Notes: a model not told the origin generated them from the sequence alone. A stretch of 64,000 nt of DNA from Bradyrhizobium sp. CCBAU 53340 (GCF_015291645.1 NZ_CP030055.1:3286001-3350000); one strand, 5' to 3'; numbered from the stretch's first letter, positions 27,018-36,581 are shown. Numbers and translations are program-made.

Positions 27018-28935
27018 GCCGAACCTCACGCCCGCCGAACTCGCGCGATACAAGGCTATGTTCGCCTTGCGTCGTCTCGGTTCCACGCTACAAAGCGATG
27101 TACTGGCGGATGGAGCCGTCGCCCGCGAGTCCGGTATCGGAATTTCAAACCCAGTTCATTTACCCGATGGCGTTAGCCTCGATCGCAATAGCCTTTTTGA
27201 CGCTTTTCAAAAGGCGACCGACGGTGAGGCGATCCCATCACTCAAGGATACGGACGGCGCCGAACGCAGCCTTAAGCTCGAAATTCAGAATGGAAATGGT
27301 GTTCTTTCTTACGGAACGAACCGTATTGCGTTTCCCCAAGCTGCGCTGCTCTCTAAAAAAATCGACACGCGGCAGGCACTCCTCACTGGGGCTTTGAAGG
27401 GCAACACGCTGACCCAACACGCTGCGGAACAGCTCAACGCGATCGTTAGCAAGCCGGATTATTCACAAACTGATTTTTTCGCCGCGCGCAAGATTTTGGG
27501 TGGCGCCCCGGAAAGTTTTGCGACCGGCCTCCATGAAGTCGCCCGCAACAAAGGCGAACTCTCGCAGGACGACCTTCTTCCTTCCGAACCATCGCATTGG
27601 GAGAACCTCGCTGCGGCTCACAGGGCATCCCAACAGCTCGCCGATTTTGTCAGTTGCGAGCTTGCCGCGGAACGCTCCAGGCGTATCTCCCAAGATCCTA
27701 TTGCCGCCATCGATACCATTTCATTGAGCTTCGGAAGCTCAGAGATGGTTCCTTTCGAGCTTATGCGGACAATCCATACGGATGATCTGCTGTCCAGTCT
27801 GCGAGCGCTGATTGAGCTCTCCGACCCTGTTGCACTAACGGGTGCGTTTGAACTGTGTGCGGATCGAGCCGCGGACGATCAGCGGCTGATCGAGATGGGC
27901 AGTGCTTTGCTTGACCGGTTGTTGAACGACCCAGCGCGCCTTCTTCGCGAGCTTGAGACTTTTGCAACGGCGTTTGTCATAGCGACCGCCCATCTTGCTG
28001 AGCACGAAGACTTTCGCACGAAGCCGGTCTTCTGGCGTCGAGTTGTCGCAGCTGCGCATGCCTCCCTTGTGGCGCGAGTCCTGGGTAGCTCGCCAGATGA
28101 CAAGAGTTCGCTCTTGAATTGGGCGATACGAATTCGCGGCAAAGCCTACTATCTTTCGATCGTGCACGACGCTTATACCGGGGCCCGCTGGCGCGCTGAC
28201 TGGATCACTCCTGACCATGTAGCGGCAGATCTCTACGGCCGCCTCCTTGGCGCCCTACAGAAAATGGGAGATGCTGTGCCAGAAGTCTGGCGCGACAAAA
28301 TCAAAAGTGCAGAGCGTTCTATCTTGAAGGATAGCTTGCCTCTGGCGCAGTCGTTTCCATCCCTGCTCCAAGGTGCAGCGCCAAGCGCGGAAAGGCCTCC
28401 GATAGCGACCGATGTGGGCCGCATGTATGCTGAGTTCATAAGTGAGCCGACGCTCGAGAAATTTCTCTACTTCATTCCCATCGTCTATGCTTTTGGCTTT
28501 TCGGCCGATGCCCGCAACGCCGTCCTCAGCACGATCCAGATGCTCCGGGAAAATCTGTCAACGACTCCGCCGGAAATGGCGCAGGCGGCTCTCGGCCTTG
28601 CGGCCATGATTGCGGCTCAAAACCGCGACGTCGAGATCGCCGATACTGTCACTATGGTTGCCGTCGAGCGCGTTGCATTCGATCAGGGTGTCGATGTTCT
28701 GTTGTGGACCGTGACGACACTCGTAGAATGCGCAGCTGCACGGACCGATCGTAAGGAGGCGCTCGCCGCCTTAGCTCGGCGACTGGAAAACCTAGCCTTC
28801 GTAGCGCCGACCAAGTTCCTTGAAGAAGCGGTCGATGCCTTGCGAATTCTCCAGTCCTTGGATCGGGAGCTGGCAGTATGGCTCGGACGGGCGATTGCAA
28901 CGGCCCGGCTAGGATTGTCTAGCTCAGCGAATTGA
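27010..28935 (+). CDS. Unrecognised 641-aa partner of the nuclease-PIN protein
   Basis: I recognise no domain. Residues 1-130 look mixed alpha/beta (NRPNLTPAELARYKAMFAL at the start). From about residue 200 to the end it is strongly helical with many Ala/Leu/Glu, possibly HEAT/ARM-like repeats. No Walker motif, nuclease motif or membrane helix is visible. ATG 27010 lies inside the end of the preceding gene (eight-base overlap), so translation is coupled and the two proteins probably work as a pair. Confidence 0.75.
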   Translation: MNRPNLTPAELARYKAMFALRRLGSTLQSDVLADGAVARESGIGISNPVHLPDGVSLDRNSLFDAFQKATDGEAIPSLKDTDGAERSLKLEIQNGNGVLSYGTNRIAFPQAALLSKKIDTRQALLTGALKGNTLTQHAAEQLNAIVSKPDYSQTDFFAARKILGGAPESFATGLHEVARNKGELSQDDLLPSEPSHWENLAAAHRASQQLADFVSCELAAERSRRISQDPIAAIDTISLSFGSSEMVPFELMRTIHTDDLLSSLRALIELSDPVALTGAFELCADRAADDQRLIEMGSALLDRLLNDPARLLRELETFATAFVIATAHLAEHEDFRTKPVFWRRVVAAAHASLVARVLGSSPDDKSSLLNWAIRIRGKAYYLSIVHDAYTGARWRADWITPDHVAADLYGRLLGALQKMGDAVPEVWRDKIKSAERSILKDSLPLAQSFPSLLQGAAPSAERPPIATDVGRMYAEFISEPTLEKFLYFIPIVYAFGFSADARNAVLSTIQMLRENLSTTPPEMAQAALGLAAMIAAQNRDVEIADTVTMVAVERVAFDQGVDVLLWTVTTLVECAAARTDRKEALAALARRLENLAFVAPTKFLEEAVDALRILQSLDRELAVWLGRAIATARLGLSSSAN

Positions 28936-28945
28936 GGAGTGATCA

Positions 28946-29649
28946 TTGGTCGAAGCGGAGAAGAAAACGCCGGATGACATGGCAGCGGATGTCGTCGCCG
29001 ACATCAAACGAGCTGAGTCTGATATACTTGATCTCTATGAAAGGCACTGCCGAGGGCCAGTCGGCTACCAGCATTTCTATTTATTGGTATCGCTCGTCGT
29101 GCGCTGGCCCAAGCTGCCGCTTTCCGCAGCATGATTGAACAGCGCAATTCGCTTGTCGCCTCGTCAATCATTCGCATGCAGCTGGATACGGTGCTTCGGC
29201 TCTATGCCATGTTCTGGGTCGCCGATCCGGAGAAATTCGCAGAAAAGGTCTTCAAGGGGACTGACATCAATAAGCTTAAGACGGCTGACGGTGAGCTCTT
29301 GACAGATGGCTATCTCAAGAAGCGCCTCGGGGCGAAAAATGATTGGATACGCCCGGTCTATAGTGAGACGAGCGGCTACATTCATTTCTCGAACCGCCAC
29401 ATCAAGGCAGCATTCAAACCTTCGGAAGCCGAGACCGCGCGTTCTGTCGATCTGGTGATTGGGCCGGAAGATATGGGCCGGCCGCTAGCTTACTATGGTG
29501 AGATGTTGCGAGCGTTTCGACATCTCACAATGATGATACCTGTTGCCGCCGAGGATTGGTTCGAACGTCTAAAGGGCAGCAAATTCAACACTGCGACCCT
29601 GTCGAATTCACCAGGGATCAGGAATTCGAAGGGCAAACCTCCAAAGTGA
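28946..29649 (+). pseudogene. Hypothetical protein, about 234 aa, split by one missing base
   Basis: The gene begins at a TTG with a good GAGGAG ribosome site, ten bases after the 641-aa gene. The first frame reads to YQHFYLLVS and then diverges. A second frame resumes at ARRALAQAAAFRSMIEQRN and runs to the stop at 29649. The total span is one base short of a multiple of three, so adding one base near 29090 restores a single protein. The product is soluble and helical (SSIIRMQLDTVLRLYAMFW). No function is known. It may be the third gene of the preceding operon. Confidence 0.6.
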
Positions 29650-29675
29650 TTCCGTTGAAGTGGGTGCCGAGGAGC

Positions 29676-31340
29676 TCACGAGCTCGACAGAATTTCAAAA
29701 GTGTCTGGGTGAACACGGAAAACCTGCTCAAACCGTGTCTTGGCCCAGTCCGCCATCTCCGCCTTGGAATAGGTTTGCGTCAGCCAGTCAAAGTCGTAGC
29801 GAAACGGGCCCTCATCTAAGATCCATTGGCGGGTAAGATCATAGTTGATGATGTTTGCGTAGAAATTGCTGAGAGTTTTTGTGATGGCTTCTGGGGCTTT
29901 CCCAGGGATGTTCCTTGGGAAAATGCCGTCATCGTCCGCTCTATCGGTAAAGAGGGACAGGTATTTTAGAAACAGAGATTGGCTGTTCTCAGAAACACGC
30001 GGCGCGGCGAGCCAGGCGCCTGGCCAGCAGAAGAATTCCGGACGCTTCAACTTGTCTATCGAAAAGCTAATGAAATAGGAAAATAGAACGCGCACAACAA
30101 CGTTACCGGGATTGAACCGGAATGTTTCCTTTTCTGCCAGAATTTCGGCAACGCCAGGCATGGCGGTCGCCCACGTTTCGATCGTTGAAAGCGCCACGCC
30201 CGGGTGGTCATACCCACACGCCTTCGTCAGCATGTCGGCGACCTGCATATACTCTTGGCGCGAATACTCGGTGATACGGCCCAGCAACTCAGGGTGCTCC
30301 TCTCGCACAGACTGGCACAGACGCAAAAACCGAATGCCCGGATCGACGTCGATGATGAAATTCTCGAAACTTTCGATATCGAGTGGAAAACCGGCGGTCG
30401 GATTGATCGCGAGATCGACAATCAGAAGGAAAAGGGCAACCGCGGGATCATCGACAAAATTAGGCCTCGCTGAATTCGTTGCTTTGAGAAAGCTTTCGAA
30501 GGCTTTCCCATACTCGCCTCTGAAATAGCCGGCATCCTTCAGCGCGTCCAAAGTAGGTGGATTGGCCATTCCGAACGTCAGGAATTGTAGTTGGATCATT
30601 CGCGCTTGGCCTTCGAACAGTGCGTGCAATCCCAAGGGGGCAACGCGTACCTGCGTGTCGCGTGCCCAACCTTCCAGCTTCGCATCCCTATTGCGGATAA
30701 AGCGCTCCTGCCATCCTGCTGTATCTGGTAAGTGCAACCAATCACGGTCGACTGTCGCAGCCAGCAGTCCCACCGCGTGCGTGTAGGCCATCCAATAGCA
30801 GTGACCCACAGTCTCGAAATAGGGGTCTTTCATCGCCTGCGGGATCAACGCCGGTGTGATCGTTGCGATCTTGTAGAATTCGGCGTCAACGGCGTTATTG
30901 ACCGCCATGTTTGCCGCTCGAAGGCCGGGATCTTCGTCTGTGAGACCAGCTCGTGCAGCGTCTTCGGCCCACCGCTTCAGCGATTTTTTCGGACCGACAA
31001 GCTTGAGGACTTTCTCCAGGTGTTCCAGATTTTCGTGAGCTTGCGCAGGGTAGGTCAGGCTCAAAATAAGACCCGAGATCGAGCCGATATGCTGCCACCA
31101 ATGAATCGTTTCGTGCAAATAAGTGGAATATGCTTGAATGGTTTCTCCATCGACGTCTCCCGGGGCACGAGCACCGCTCGTGACGGCATCGACAAGTTCG
31201 TGGACCCGCGGGCTTAGTCGCAAGACGAAATGCTCAGTCGTATAGGTACCGAGCTGATTGAGACATGCGCCGAACTCGCCCGGCGCCCTGAGCGGCTTGG
31301 CAACAGGCTCAAGAAGGGTCGGGTCGAGGTTGTCGAGCAA
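29676..31340 (-). CDS. Putative zinc metallopeptidase-like protein with HExxH
   Basis: 554 aa. A clear HETIHWWQH motif (H76-E77-x-x-H80) sits at the end of a helix (AYSTYLHETIHWW), as in gluzincin-type active sites. A possible third ligand is the Glu of LHALFEGQARMIQL around residue 245. The rest is helical and unlike any family I can name. It converges on the split gene above, 26 bases away. On a mobile island next to nuclease genes, a protease could be an effector or a processing enzyme, but that is inference. Confidence 0.6.
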   Translation of the reverse strand: MLDNLDPTLLEPVAKPLRAPGEFGACLNQLGTYTTEHFVLRLSPRVHELVDAVTSGARAPGDVDGETIQAYSTYLHETIHWWQHIGSISGLILSLTYPAQAHENLEHLEKVLKLVGPKKSLKRWAEDAARAGLTDEDPGLRAANMAVNNAVDAEFYKIATITPALIPQAMKDPYFETVGHCYWMAYTHAVGLLAATVDRDWLHLPDTAGWQERFIRNRDAKLEGWARDTQVRVAPLGLHALFEGQARMIQLQFLTFGMANPPTLDALKDAGYFRGEYGKAFESFLKATNSARPNFVDDPAVALFLLIVDLAINPTAGFPLDIESFENFIIDVDPGIRFLRLCQSVREEHPELLGRITEYSRQEYMQVADMLTKACGYDHPGVALSTIETWATAMPGVAEILAEKETFRFNPGNVVVRVLFSYFISFSIDKLKRPEFFCWPGAWLAAPRVSENSQSLFLKYLSLFTDRADDDGIFPRNIPGKAPEAITKTLSNFYANIINYDLTRQWILDEGPFRYDFDWLTQTYSKAEMADWAKTRFEQVFRVHPDTFEILSSS

Positions 31341-31659
31341 TACGGTGATCCCAGCAACGAATGGAGAGACGTTGTGCGCGCTGTCTCAATCCTGCAAGAA
31401 CCCACGATCCAGGGCAATATCCCCGTGACAATGAATTGTTGTTGGCAGAGGCTTCATGACTATGAAGCGGCAATCGTCTAAGGGGTAAAAGCCGGCCGTC
31501 GCTCACGCTCATGGTCCCGGCACTCGTGCTGAACCAGATCAATCAGGGCCGCCAGCGCCGTCTCATTGCTCTGGCGCAAGCACGTTGCTCTTCTCCGCCG
31601 CAACGAAGTCGAGCAGCTTTGATTTTCGGGCCCAAGCAATCACCCTGGGAACACTCTCG
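31341..31659. other. Gap with a possible decayed C-terminus
   Basis: About 320 bases without an intact gene. On the minus strand around 31565-31655 the sequence reads like a protein end (ISESVPRVIAWARKSKLL and on to a stop), but it is not linked to a start. Likely gene debris. Confidence 0.3.
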
Positions 31660-32022
31660 CTAATGGCGGCGCGACGGAATCTTCAGCTCCGTCCGGCGCT
31701 CGGCGACCAGTTGCCGCGCTTCTGTAGTATCTAGCCCGGCTTGCTGAAGCTGCCGTATTGTTCCGTTCAGTGCCGCGATCTGCGCGCGAAGATGAAGCAT
31801 TCGTATCGGCTGCTTCTCTTGCACTCTGATGAAACCGCCCAACACCGATTTGCGTGCACAGAGCACCGAGCCTAGCCTGAACACGGGAAGTTTCGATGTC
31901 TCAGCCAGGTAATATACTTTTCGCCGAAGCTCACGTGATCCGAACAGATATTCTGCGATAGCTCCAGCACCTTCCAAGATGTCGTCAGCGCTTATGTTTA
32001 AGCTGGCGGCCCTCGGGTCCAT
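31660..32022 (-). CDS. Small DNA-binding protein, excisionase/MerR-like
   Basis: 120 aa. Residues about 20-60 (AIAEYLFGSRELRRKVYYLAE, then LPVFRLGSVLCARKS) fit the winged-helix pattern of excisionase-type proteins: a helix, a turn rich in charged residues, then the LPVFRLG wing. The C-terminal half is a helix (HLRAQIAALNGTIRQLQQAG) that could dimerise. Proteins of this kind are common on rhizobial islands. It might be a recombination directionality factor, but no integrase gene is adjacent. Confidence 0.6.
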   Translation of the reverse strand: MDPRAASLNISADDILEGAGAIAEYLFGSRELRRKVYYLAETSKLPVFRLGSVLCARKSVLGGFIRVQEKQPIRMLHLRAQIAALNGTIRQLQQAGLDTTEARQLVAERRTELKIPSRRH

Positions 32023-32342
32023 GTGTCCTCACTTGCAGTTGGTTAATCCTTGGCGGCTGCTAAGGATATTCCCAGAGCAACAGGGGGCACGTTCGCTTGA
32101 ACCTCACTGGACCGGCCTCGAAATTAGACCCTGCCAAATTCAGGTAACCCCAACTATCCTGACCCGCGTTGAACTTAGGCAAGGGGGTTAAGGGAACAGG
32201 CTCATTGTCGTTTTTGATAGATGAGAATCAATCGCAAAATGCTGCAGCGCAAAACATTACCAATGGCTCCAGACATTCCTAGTCGACGCCATACGCCGAT
32301 ATTCACTGCGCAATAATTGGCGTGACGGCTAAGCATTCTTGC

Positions 32343-33269
32343 TCAGCTATCTTCCGATAGATTTTGCTGATCCTGGCCACAGGTGTGACATACGTCACCG
32401 CTGCTATATTCGCTTTCGCTGATGACGTTGCCCTTGCAATTGTGGTCGCGACAATCTTGGCGTCTGATTTCATAGTCTTTGTCGCACATCAGGCAATGAA
32501 GGGTAGCGTTGTCCTTGAGGAAGGCGGTCTTGCTTTTGTCCAAGTTCACTTCGTAAAATCTTGTCGTGGCCTCATAGATGCACGAATGACAAAGATACCT
32601 GCGCGTCGTCTTGCTGATCCCGAAAAGTGTTTTGAACGCGCTCTTCTTGATGGCAGCAAGATCTAACGGCAATTCGTCGATAACTTCTGACGCAGCGGAC
32701 GAATATTTTCCGTCGTGAAAGAACGCGGGGCCTGTCCGGGATGCGAAGGAAACGCGATCCTTAAGCCACGGCCTGCCGTTCCATAGTTCGACATATTGAC
32801 GAACTAAAAGATCAATCAGCTCTTCAGGCTGAAACCTCTGGCCCGCATGTCCAAGGTGCGCAAACTTATTCCTGAGGGATCGAATTTCATTGTAGGCTTG
32901 AATATATTCGTCGCTGAGCGCTTTCGCGCAGAGGGAATTGACGGCCGCGGGTAAATCGACAGCGTCGAGAGTCCGCAACTCCGAGAAATCGATATCACGT
33001 CCCACCGTACTGAACTTCGGGTCACTGTTAAGAAGAAGCAGGTAAGCGCTGACAGCGCATATCCGCGCTTTCAAGGCGAGTTCATTCGACTGCTGAATGA
33101 CAGAGCAAACAGCCTGCAACTCGGGTTGATACTGTTGGATATATTCGGACCATTCCTCGCCCCATTGCCCCTTCGTTGGGCGCGGGTCCTCACCCGGTAC
33201 ACACCTGATCAAAATCCTGCCGGATTCGGATGAGCGACGACCAAGCCGAGAAATATAGCCTGAGAGCAA
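32343..33269 (-). CDS. HEPN-like protein with C-terminal zinc ribbon
   Basis: 308 aa. The N-terminal 180 residues are helical and contain SLRNKFAHLG, an R-x4-H motif (R133, H138) typical of HEPN ribonucleases and often used in toxins and abortive-infection proteins. The C-terminus (about residues 235-302) holds four Cys pairs (CHSC, CLMC, CRDHNC, CHTC), which suggests one or two zinc ribbons. It stands alone with its own upstream region. HEPN is a short motif, so the call needs structural support. Confidence 0.5.
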   Translation of the reverse strand: MLSGYISRLGRRSSESGRILIRCVPGEDPRPTKGQWGEEWSEYIQQYQPELQAVCSVIQQSNELALKARICAVSAYLLLLNSDPKFSTVGRDIDFSELRTLDAVDLPAAVNSLCAKALSDEYIQAYNEIRSLRNKFAHLGHAGQRFQPEELIDLLVRQYVELWNGRPWLKDRVSFASRTGPAFFHDGKYSSAASEVIDELPLDLAAIKKSAFKTLFGISKTTRRYLCHSCIYEATTRFYEVNLDKSKTAFLKDNATLHCLMCDKDYEIRRQDCRDHNCKGNVISESEYSSGDVCHTCGQDQQNLSEDS

Positions 33270-33539
33270 CGTCGTCCAAGGCTTGAGGGGTCGGGATATT
33301 CACGATCATGAGAAGGCTCTTAGGGGAACGGGCTGGTTGGAGTTTTAGGTCATAGCCGCAACAGTGAGCAAGCGACGCGGCTCGGCAGATAAACGGATCA
33401 TCTTCGAGGCCCGAATGCCTGCGGCGCGGCATTGACAATCATTCCCGACGTTTCCGCCCGGATTCCCAATCCTTCCGATCGGGAATTCCAAACTCATTCG
33501 GTAGACCAGAGTCTCCTCAATCCAGAAAGGAGATTGCCA

Positions 33540-33901
33540 ATGACTGTCCTCACCATCGGAAGAAAACTCGTCCCCCTTGCACAGGTCGCCTTTGTGGAGG
33601 GGTTTGATCCGACCGCAAATCCCGAGTTCAAGCCGGAGAAGGAGTTCAAGGCGAGGCTGATCCTACTCAACCGCGAGATCGTCCTCACCTAGAAACCGTG
33701 GAAGCGTTCGCGGGCGAGCACGGGCTGCACCTCTTCACCGAAGATACGGTTGCCGTAAACCAGGCGATCGTTTTCCGGGTCGAGGTTTTCGAGTCAACCG
33801 CGGACTTCAAACCGGCGAAGCCTTACAAGACCCGCCTCAAATGGCGCGACCTCGTCGGCGGGGAACAGAGCAAGCTCCTGCTCACGGACCGCAGACCGTG
33901 A
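33540..33901 (+). pseudogene. Hypothetical protein, about 120 aa, split by one missing base
   Basis: The ATG at 33540 follows an AAAGGAGA ribosome site. The first frame ends in a TAG at 33690-33692. The continuation ETVEAFAGEHGLHLF is in another frame and runs to 33901. The span is one base short of a whole number of codons, and one added base near 33688 joins them. The two halves share FKPEKEFKARL- and FKPAKPYKTRL-like segments, so the protein may be an internal repeat. Function unknown. Confidence 0.5.
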
Positions 33902-33993
33902 TCCAGGGCATACTGAAGACAAAGGTCGCGACCCGGCCGGCTGCGATCGCAGCTCGACGCCCTGCTCGCGGCCGCAAGGGGTCCCGTCGGCTC

Positions 33994-34779
33994 TTAGCGA
34001 TCTCTTTCTGACGCAATAAATCTCTTGATATCGTCCGTCAGCCGAAACCATTCGCGGCTATGACGAGCGGTTCGGAAGCGCCTGTGCAGCTCGCGTTCAA
34101 GCGACACCGTGCCCGGGATGGTCAGGTGAATTGTAGGCTCGACATGCGAGGCCGTCCGCAACTGCTTCAGTCTTCGCTCAAGGGACGTACTAAATCCAAT
34201 CTTTACGAATTCCGGATTGTCGGTGCTGATGAGATAAACAACAGGCCCGGAAGATCTCTCCGGACCGTTGTAAATCTCGCTGATGATACGTTGGCACTGA
34301 CGCCGCACATCGTCATCGAAACAGTCGGTCCGGTCTGGCGGTTCCTCGGGAAATCCAAACACGAGGCGCGCGGCCACCGTTGCCTCGCGAGCTTTTGACT
34401 GCGTGGGATCGACCGGAATATTCGCGTATGCCCGCCGCGATGACATGACCGTGGATACGACGTCATCGATTGAGTTGATGGCTCGTTGCTTTAACTGCCT
34501 ATCATCGAATTCCTCGGTGCCGTCACCTCCCTCGGCTTCCTCCGAGAGTTCCATATCCATTTCGCCTGGATCAAAACGATCCAATAGCCAGCGGCGCGCT
34601 GTTTCCTTCTTTGCTTTCGCAAGCAATTTCTTTGCAGCGGTCCTTGGCATATGGCGCAGATCATCGTTGTCGCAAAGGATGATCCAGTCTTCCGGCAACC
34701 CCCACGGGGCGCCAAGGTGCTCCAGGAGGCTCGCCAAAGCTTGAACTGCCTCTGCGGTTTCGCCCATAACCCAATCCAT
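33994..34779 (-). CDS. GIY-YIG (T5orf172/MUG113-like) nuclease-domain protein
   Basis: 261 aa from the first ATG. The C-terminal 81 residues carry the compact GIY-YIG form: VYLIST near residue 181, KIGFSTSLERRLKQL with the catalytic Arg, and SLERELHRRF with the likely metal-binding Glu. The N-terminal 110 residues are helical and acidic. The frame stays open upstream to about 34881 with protein-like sequence (ILERFTYTRNDFTPRW just before the ATG) but no ATG, GTG or TTG, so the N-terminus may be truncated or use an unusual start. Confidence 0.75.
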   Translation of the reverse strand: MDWVMGETAEAVQALASLLEHLGAPWGLPEDWIILCDNDDLRHMPRTAAKKLLAKAKKETARRWLLDRFDPGEMDMELSEEAEGGDGTEEFDDRQLKQRAINSIDDVVSTVMSSRRAYANIPVDPTQSKAREATVAARLVFGFPEEPPDRTDCFDDDVRRQCQRIISEIYNGPERSSGPVVYLISTDNPEFVKIGFSTSLERRLKQLRTASHVEPTIHLTIPGTVSLERELHRRFRTARHSREWFRLTDDIKRFIASERDR

Positions 34780-34906
34780 CCATCGAGGCGTGAAATCGTT
34801 TCGAGTGTAAGTGAATCGCTCCAGAATACGCCAATTCGTACCCTTGGACGACCGGTTCCGTCCTATTGGTTGGGGACAATATCAATCGGACGGCAGCGTC
34901 CTGCAT

Positions 34907-35086
34907 TTAGAAGTGCAAACGGCGGCGGGCCATGACACGCCGGATGTTGTCGAGGCTGACAAGGACGTTCAGCCGGGCGACGGTGCCGGATTCGAGAAGG
35001 TCGAGTTCATCCTCAAAGCCAAAGGTAAGCCTGCAAAGCTCGTCACGGGTGAGATAAAAAAGATCGTCGATTGTCAGCGGCAGCAT
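34907..35086 (-). CDS. Small conserved-looking protein, 59 aa
   Basis: It starts at an ATG with an excellent ribosome site (GGAGGAAACG). The product begins MLPLTIDDLFYLTRDEL and is acidic in the middle and basic at the end (RRVMARRRLHF). The longer upstream frame is Arg/Pro/Ala-rich and is not thought to be coding. Function unknown. It lies just upstream of the GIY-YIG gene on the same strand. Confidence 0.55.
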   Translation of the reverse strand: MLPLTIDDLFYLTRDELCRLTFGFEDELDLLESGTVARLNVLVSLDNIRRVMARRRLHF

Positions 35087-35322
35087 CGTTTCCTCCATCA
35101 AACGGCCGCGCCAATCGCGGCCTTTAACGGAGGCCGATGCGACGGAGGAGGCGGGCGCGCCCGGAGGGCGGGAGCGAAGCGGACGAGCGCTCAGTGCTTG
35201 CGCCTTCATGCCGAGGACGGTGCGACAAGGCCGGAGAAGAACGTGCTTGGGGTGGCTATGGAGAACAGATTGCGGGCTTAATCACCGCCGATGGATATCG
35301 AGCCGATGAGCTTCCAGGCTGC

Positions 35323-35838
35323 TTATCCCGCGATAATGCCGCTATGGACGAACAGATAGAGCTTTTCGTCGGGGCGGCGCTGCGATTGCCATTCCTGACC
35401 ATGACGTTCGAAGCCGCACGCCATCAGACCTTTATGCATCGGCACGCGCGCTGTTACGGACGTGGCAAATATTCGGCGGCCCCCAGCACGGGAAATCAGG
35501 GCTTCGACGATCTGCCGGGCGTGCGAATGTCCCCGGTGCGCCTCGGCGACGACCACCCATCCAATTTCCAGATCAAATGTGCTGGAGACATCCTTCGCAT
35601 GTGCGTTGCGAAATACCTTACGCACGTAATTCGGATAGGGGTTTTTGAGAGCGCCTACACCGATCAATTCCCGCCCGATGCGCAGGAAAGCGAGCGCTTC
35701 GGCTCTCACGATCCGCGCATCAAACCCGCCCGCGGTGACCTCTCCGGCTTCGAGGACCATGCCCCGAAAGCGGTCTATTCCCTCTCTAGAACACTCGCCC
35801 GGCGCCTTCAATTCGAGGGTCGGCCCACGCTCGGTCAT
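35323..35838 (-). CDS. GNAT-family acetyltransferase
   Basis: 171 aa. The acetyl-CoA binding signature lies in the middle (IGWVVVAEAHRGHSHARQIVEAL; the HRGHSHA turn corresponds to the R/Q-x-x-G-x-G/A loop). It is followed by IFATSVTARVPMHKGLMACGFERHG, the usual final strand and helix. The substrate is unknown. Its ATG overlaps the stop of the HNH-like gene by four bases, so the two are translated together, which hints at a toxin or modification pair. Confidence 0.75.
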   Translation of the reverse strand: MTERGPTLELKAPGECSREGIDRFRGMVLEAGEVTAGGFDARIVRAEALAFLRIGRELIGVGALKNPYPNYVRKVFRNAHAKDVSSTFDLEIGWVVVAEAHRGHSHARQIVEALISRAGGRRIFATSVTARVPMHKGLMACGFERHGQEWQSQRRPDEKLYLFVHSGIIAG

Positions 35839-36581
35839 AACTCAATGTTCCAGAAGGCCAGCGCGGCGCGCACCTCGTCGCGGGGATAGTGCGGTCCAGC
35901 ATCTTTAAGGTCCCGGCGGATCGCGGCCAGCCTGCGGTCCGCGCTTCGCCGTATCCCGTCATCCAGCTTTGCAACGCCTTTCGGCAAAGACGCCCGTCCG
36001 GACCTAGGCCAGCTCTCGGGATAGGCGCTCCAATCCGTCCAGGCCTCGATAGCGGCGAGCCCCTCTTTGGCACCCTCATGGTCGCAATGCCAGCCATACA
36101 GATGCCGCGCACAAATCCGCAACATCGCCTTCACATCCTGCATAGTGTCGGTGAAAGCCTTGAGAGGGGTCGGCAACAGAACCATGTTTGCGACACAGGA
36201 GAAGAAGCGGCGATCCTGCACGATCGCGTTGGCTTCCTGAAACTGCGCATCGTCGATGCCCCAGATATGGCAACATGACCAGTTCGGGCGGTCGTCAGAC
36301 CGCAAGCCAAGAGCATGTGTCAGCGCCATGTTGGCGTGAACATTGCCCTCCCGCTTGTGCTCCGTATGACCCGATTGCCTGTTCCTGTTCATCTGCGGCT
36401 TGGACCAATTCTCCTTGTAGAAATAGGTCCGCCTCGCATGCTCCGGATACCATAGTGGCAACAGCCGGAAAGTCGTGGGATCAACCCACCGCGCCGTGTC
36501 TTCGATGAGCCGCATGATTTCGCTCAGCTTCAACACGTCGCGCAGAGCGGTTAGCCCATCAGGTAACGTCGTGCCTGACAA
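35835..36581 (-). CDS. HNH-endonuclease-like protein, partner of the GNAT gene
   Basis: 248 aa. Residues about 95-150 (CCHIWGIDDAQF, then FFSCVANMVLLPTPLKAFTD) resemble the His, Asn and downstream Lys positions of HNH enzymes that read CHIW...NLVLLP. The rest is unrecognised, with many aromatic residues near 45-60. It overlaps the GNAT gene by four bases. If it is a nuclease, the pair could be a defence or selfish element, but the fold call is tentative. Confidence 0.45.
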   Translation of the reverse strand: MSGTTLPDGLTALRDVLKLSEIMRLIEDTARWVDPTTFRLLPLWYPEHARRTYFYKENWSKPQMNRNRQSGHTEHKREGNVHANMALTHALGLRSDDRPNWSCCHIWGIDDAQFQEANAIVQDRRFFSCVANMVLLPTPLKAFTDTMQDVKAMLRICARHLYGWHCDHEGAKEGLAAIEAWTDWSAYPESWPRSGRASLPKGVAKLDDGIRRSADRRLAAIRRDLKDAGPHYPRDEVRAALAFWNIEL

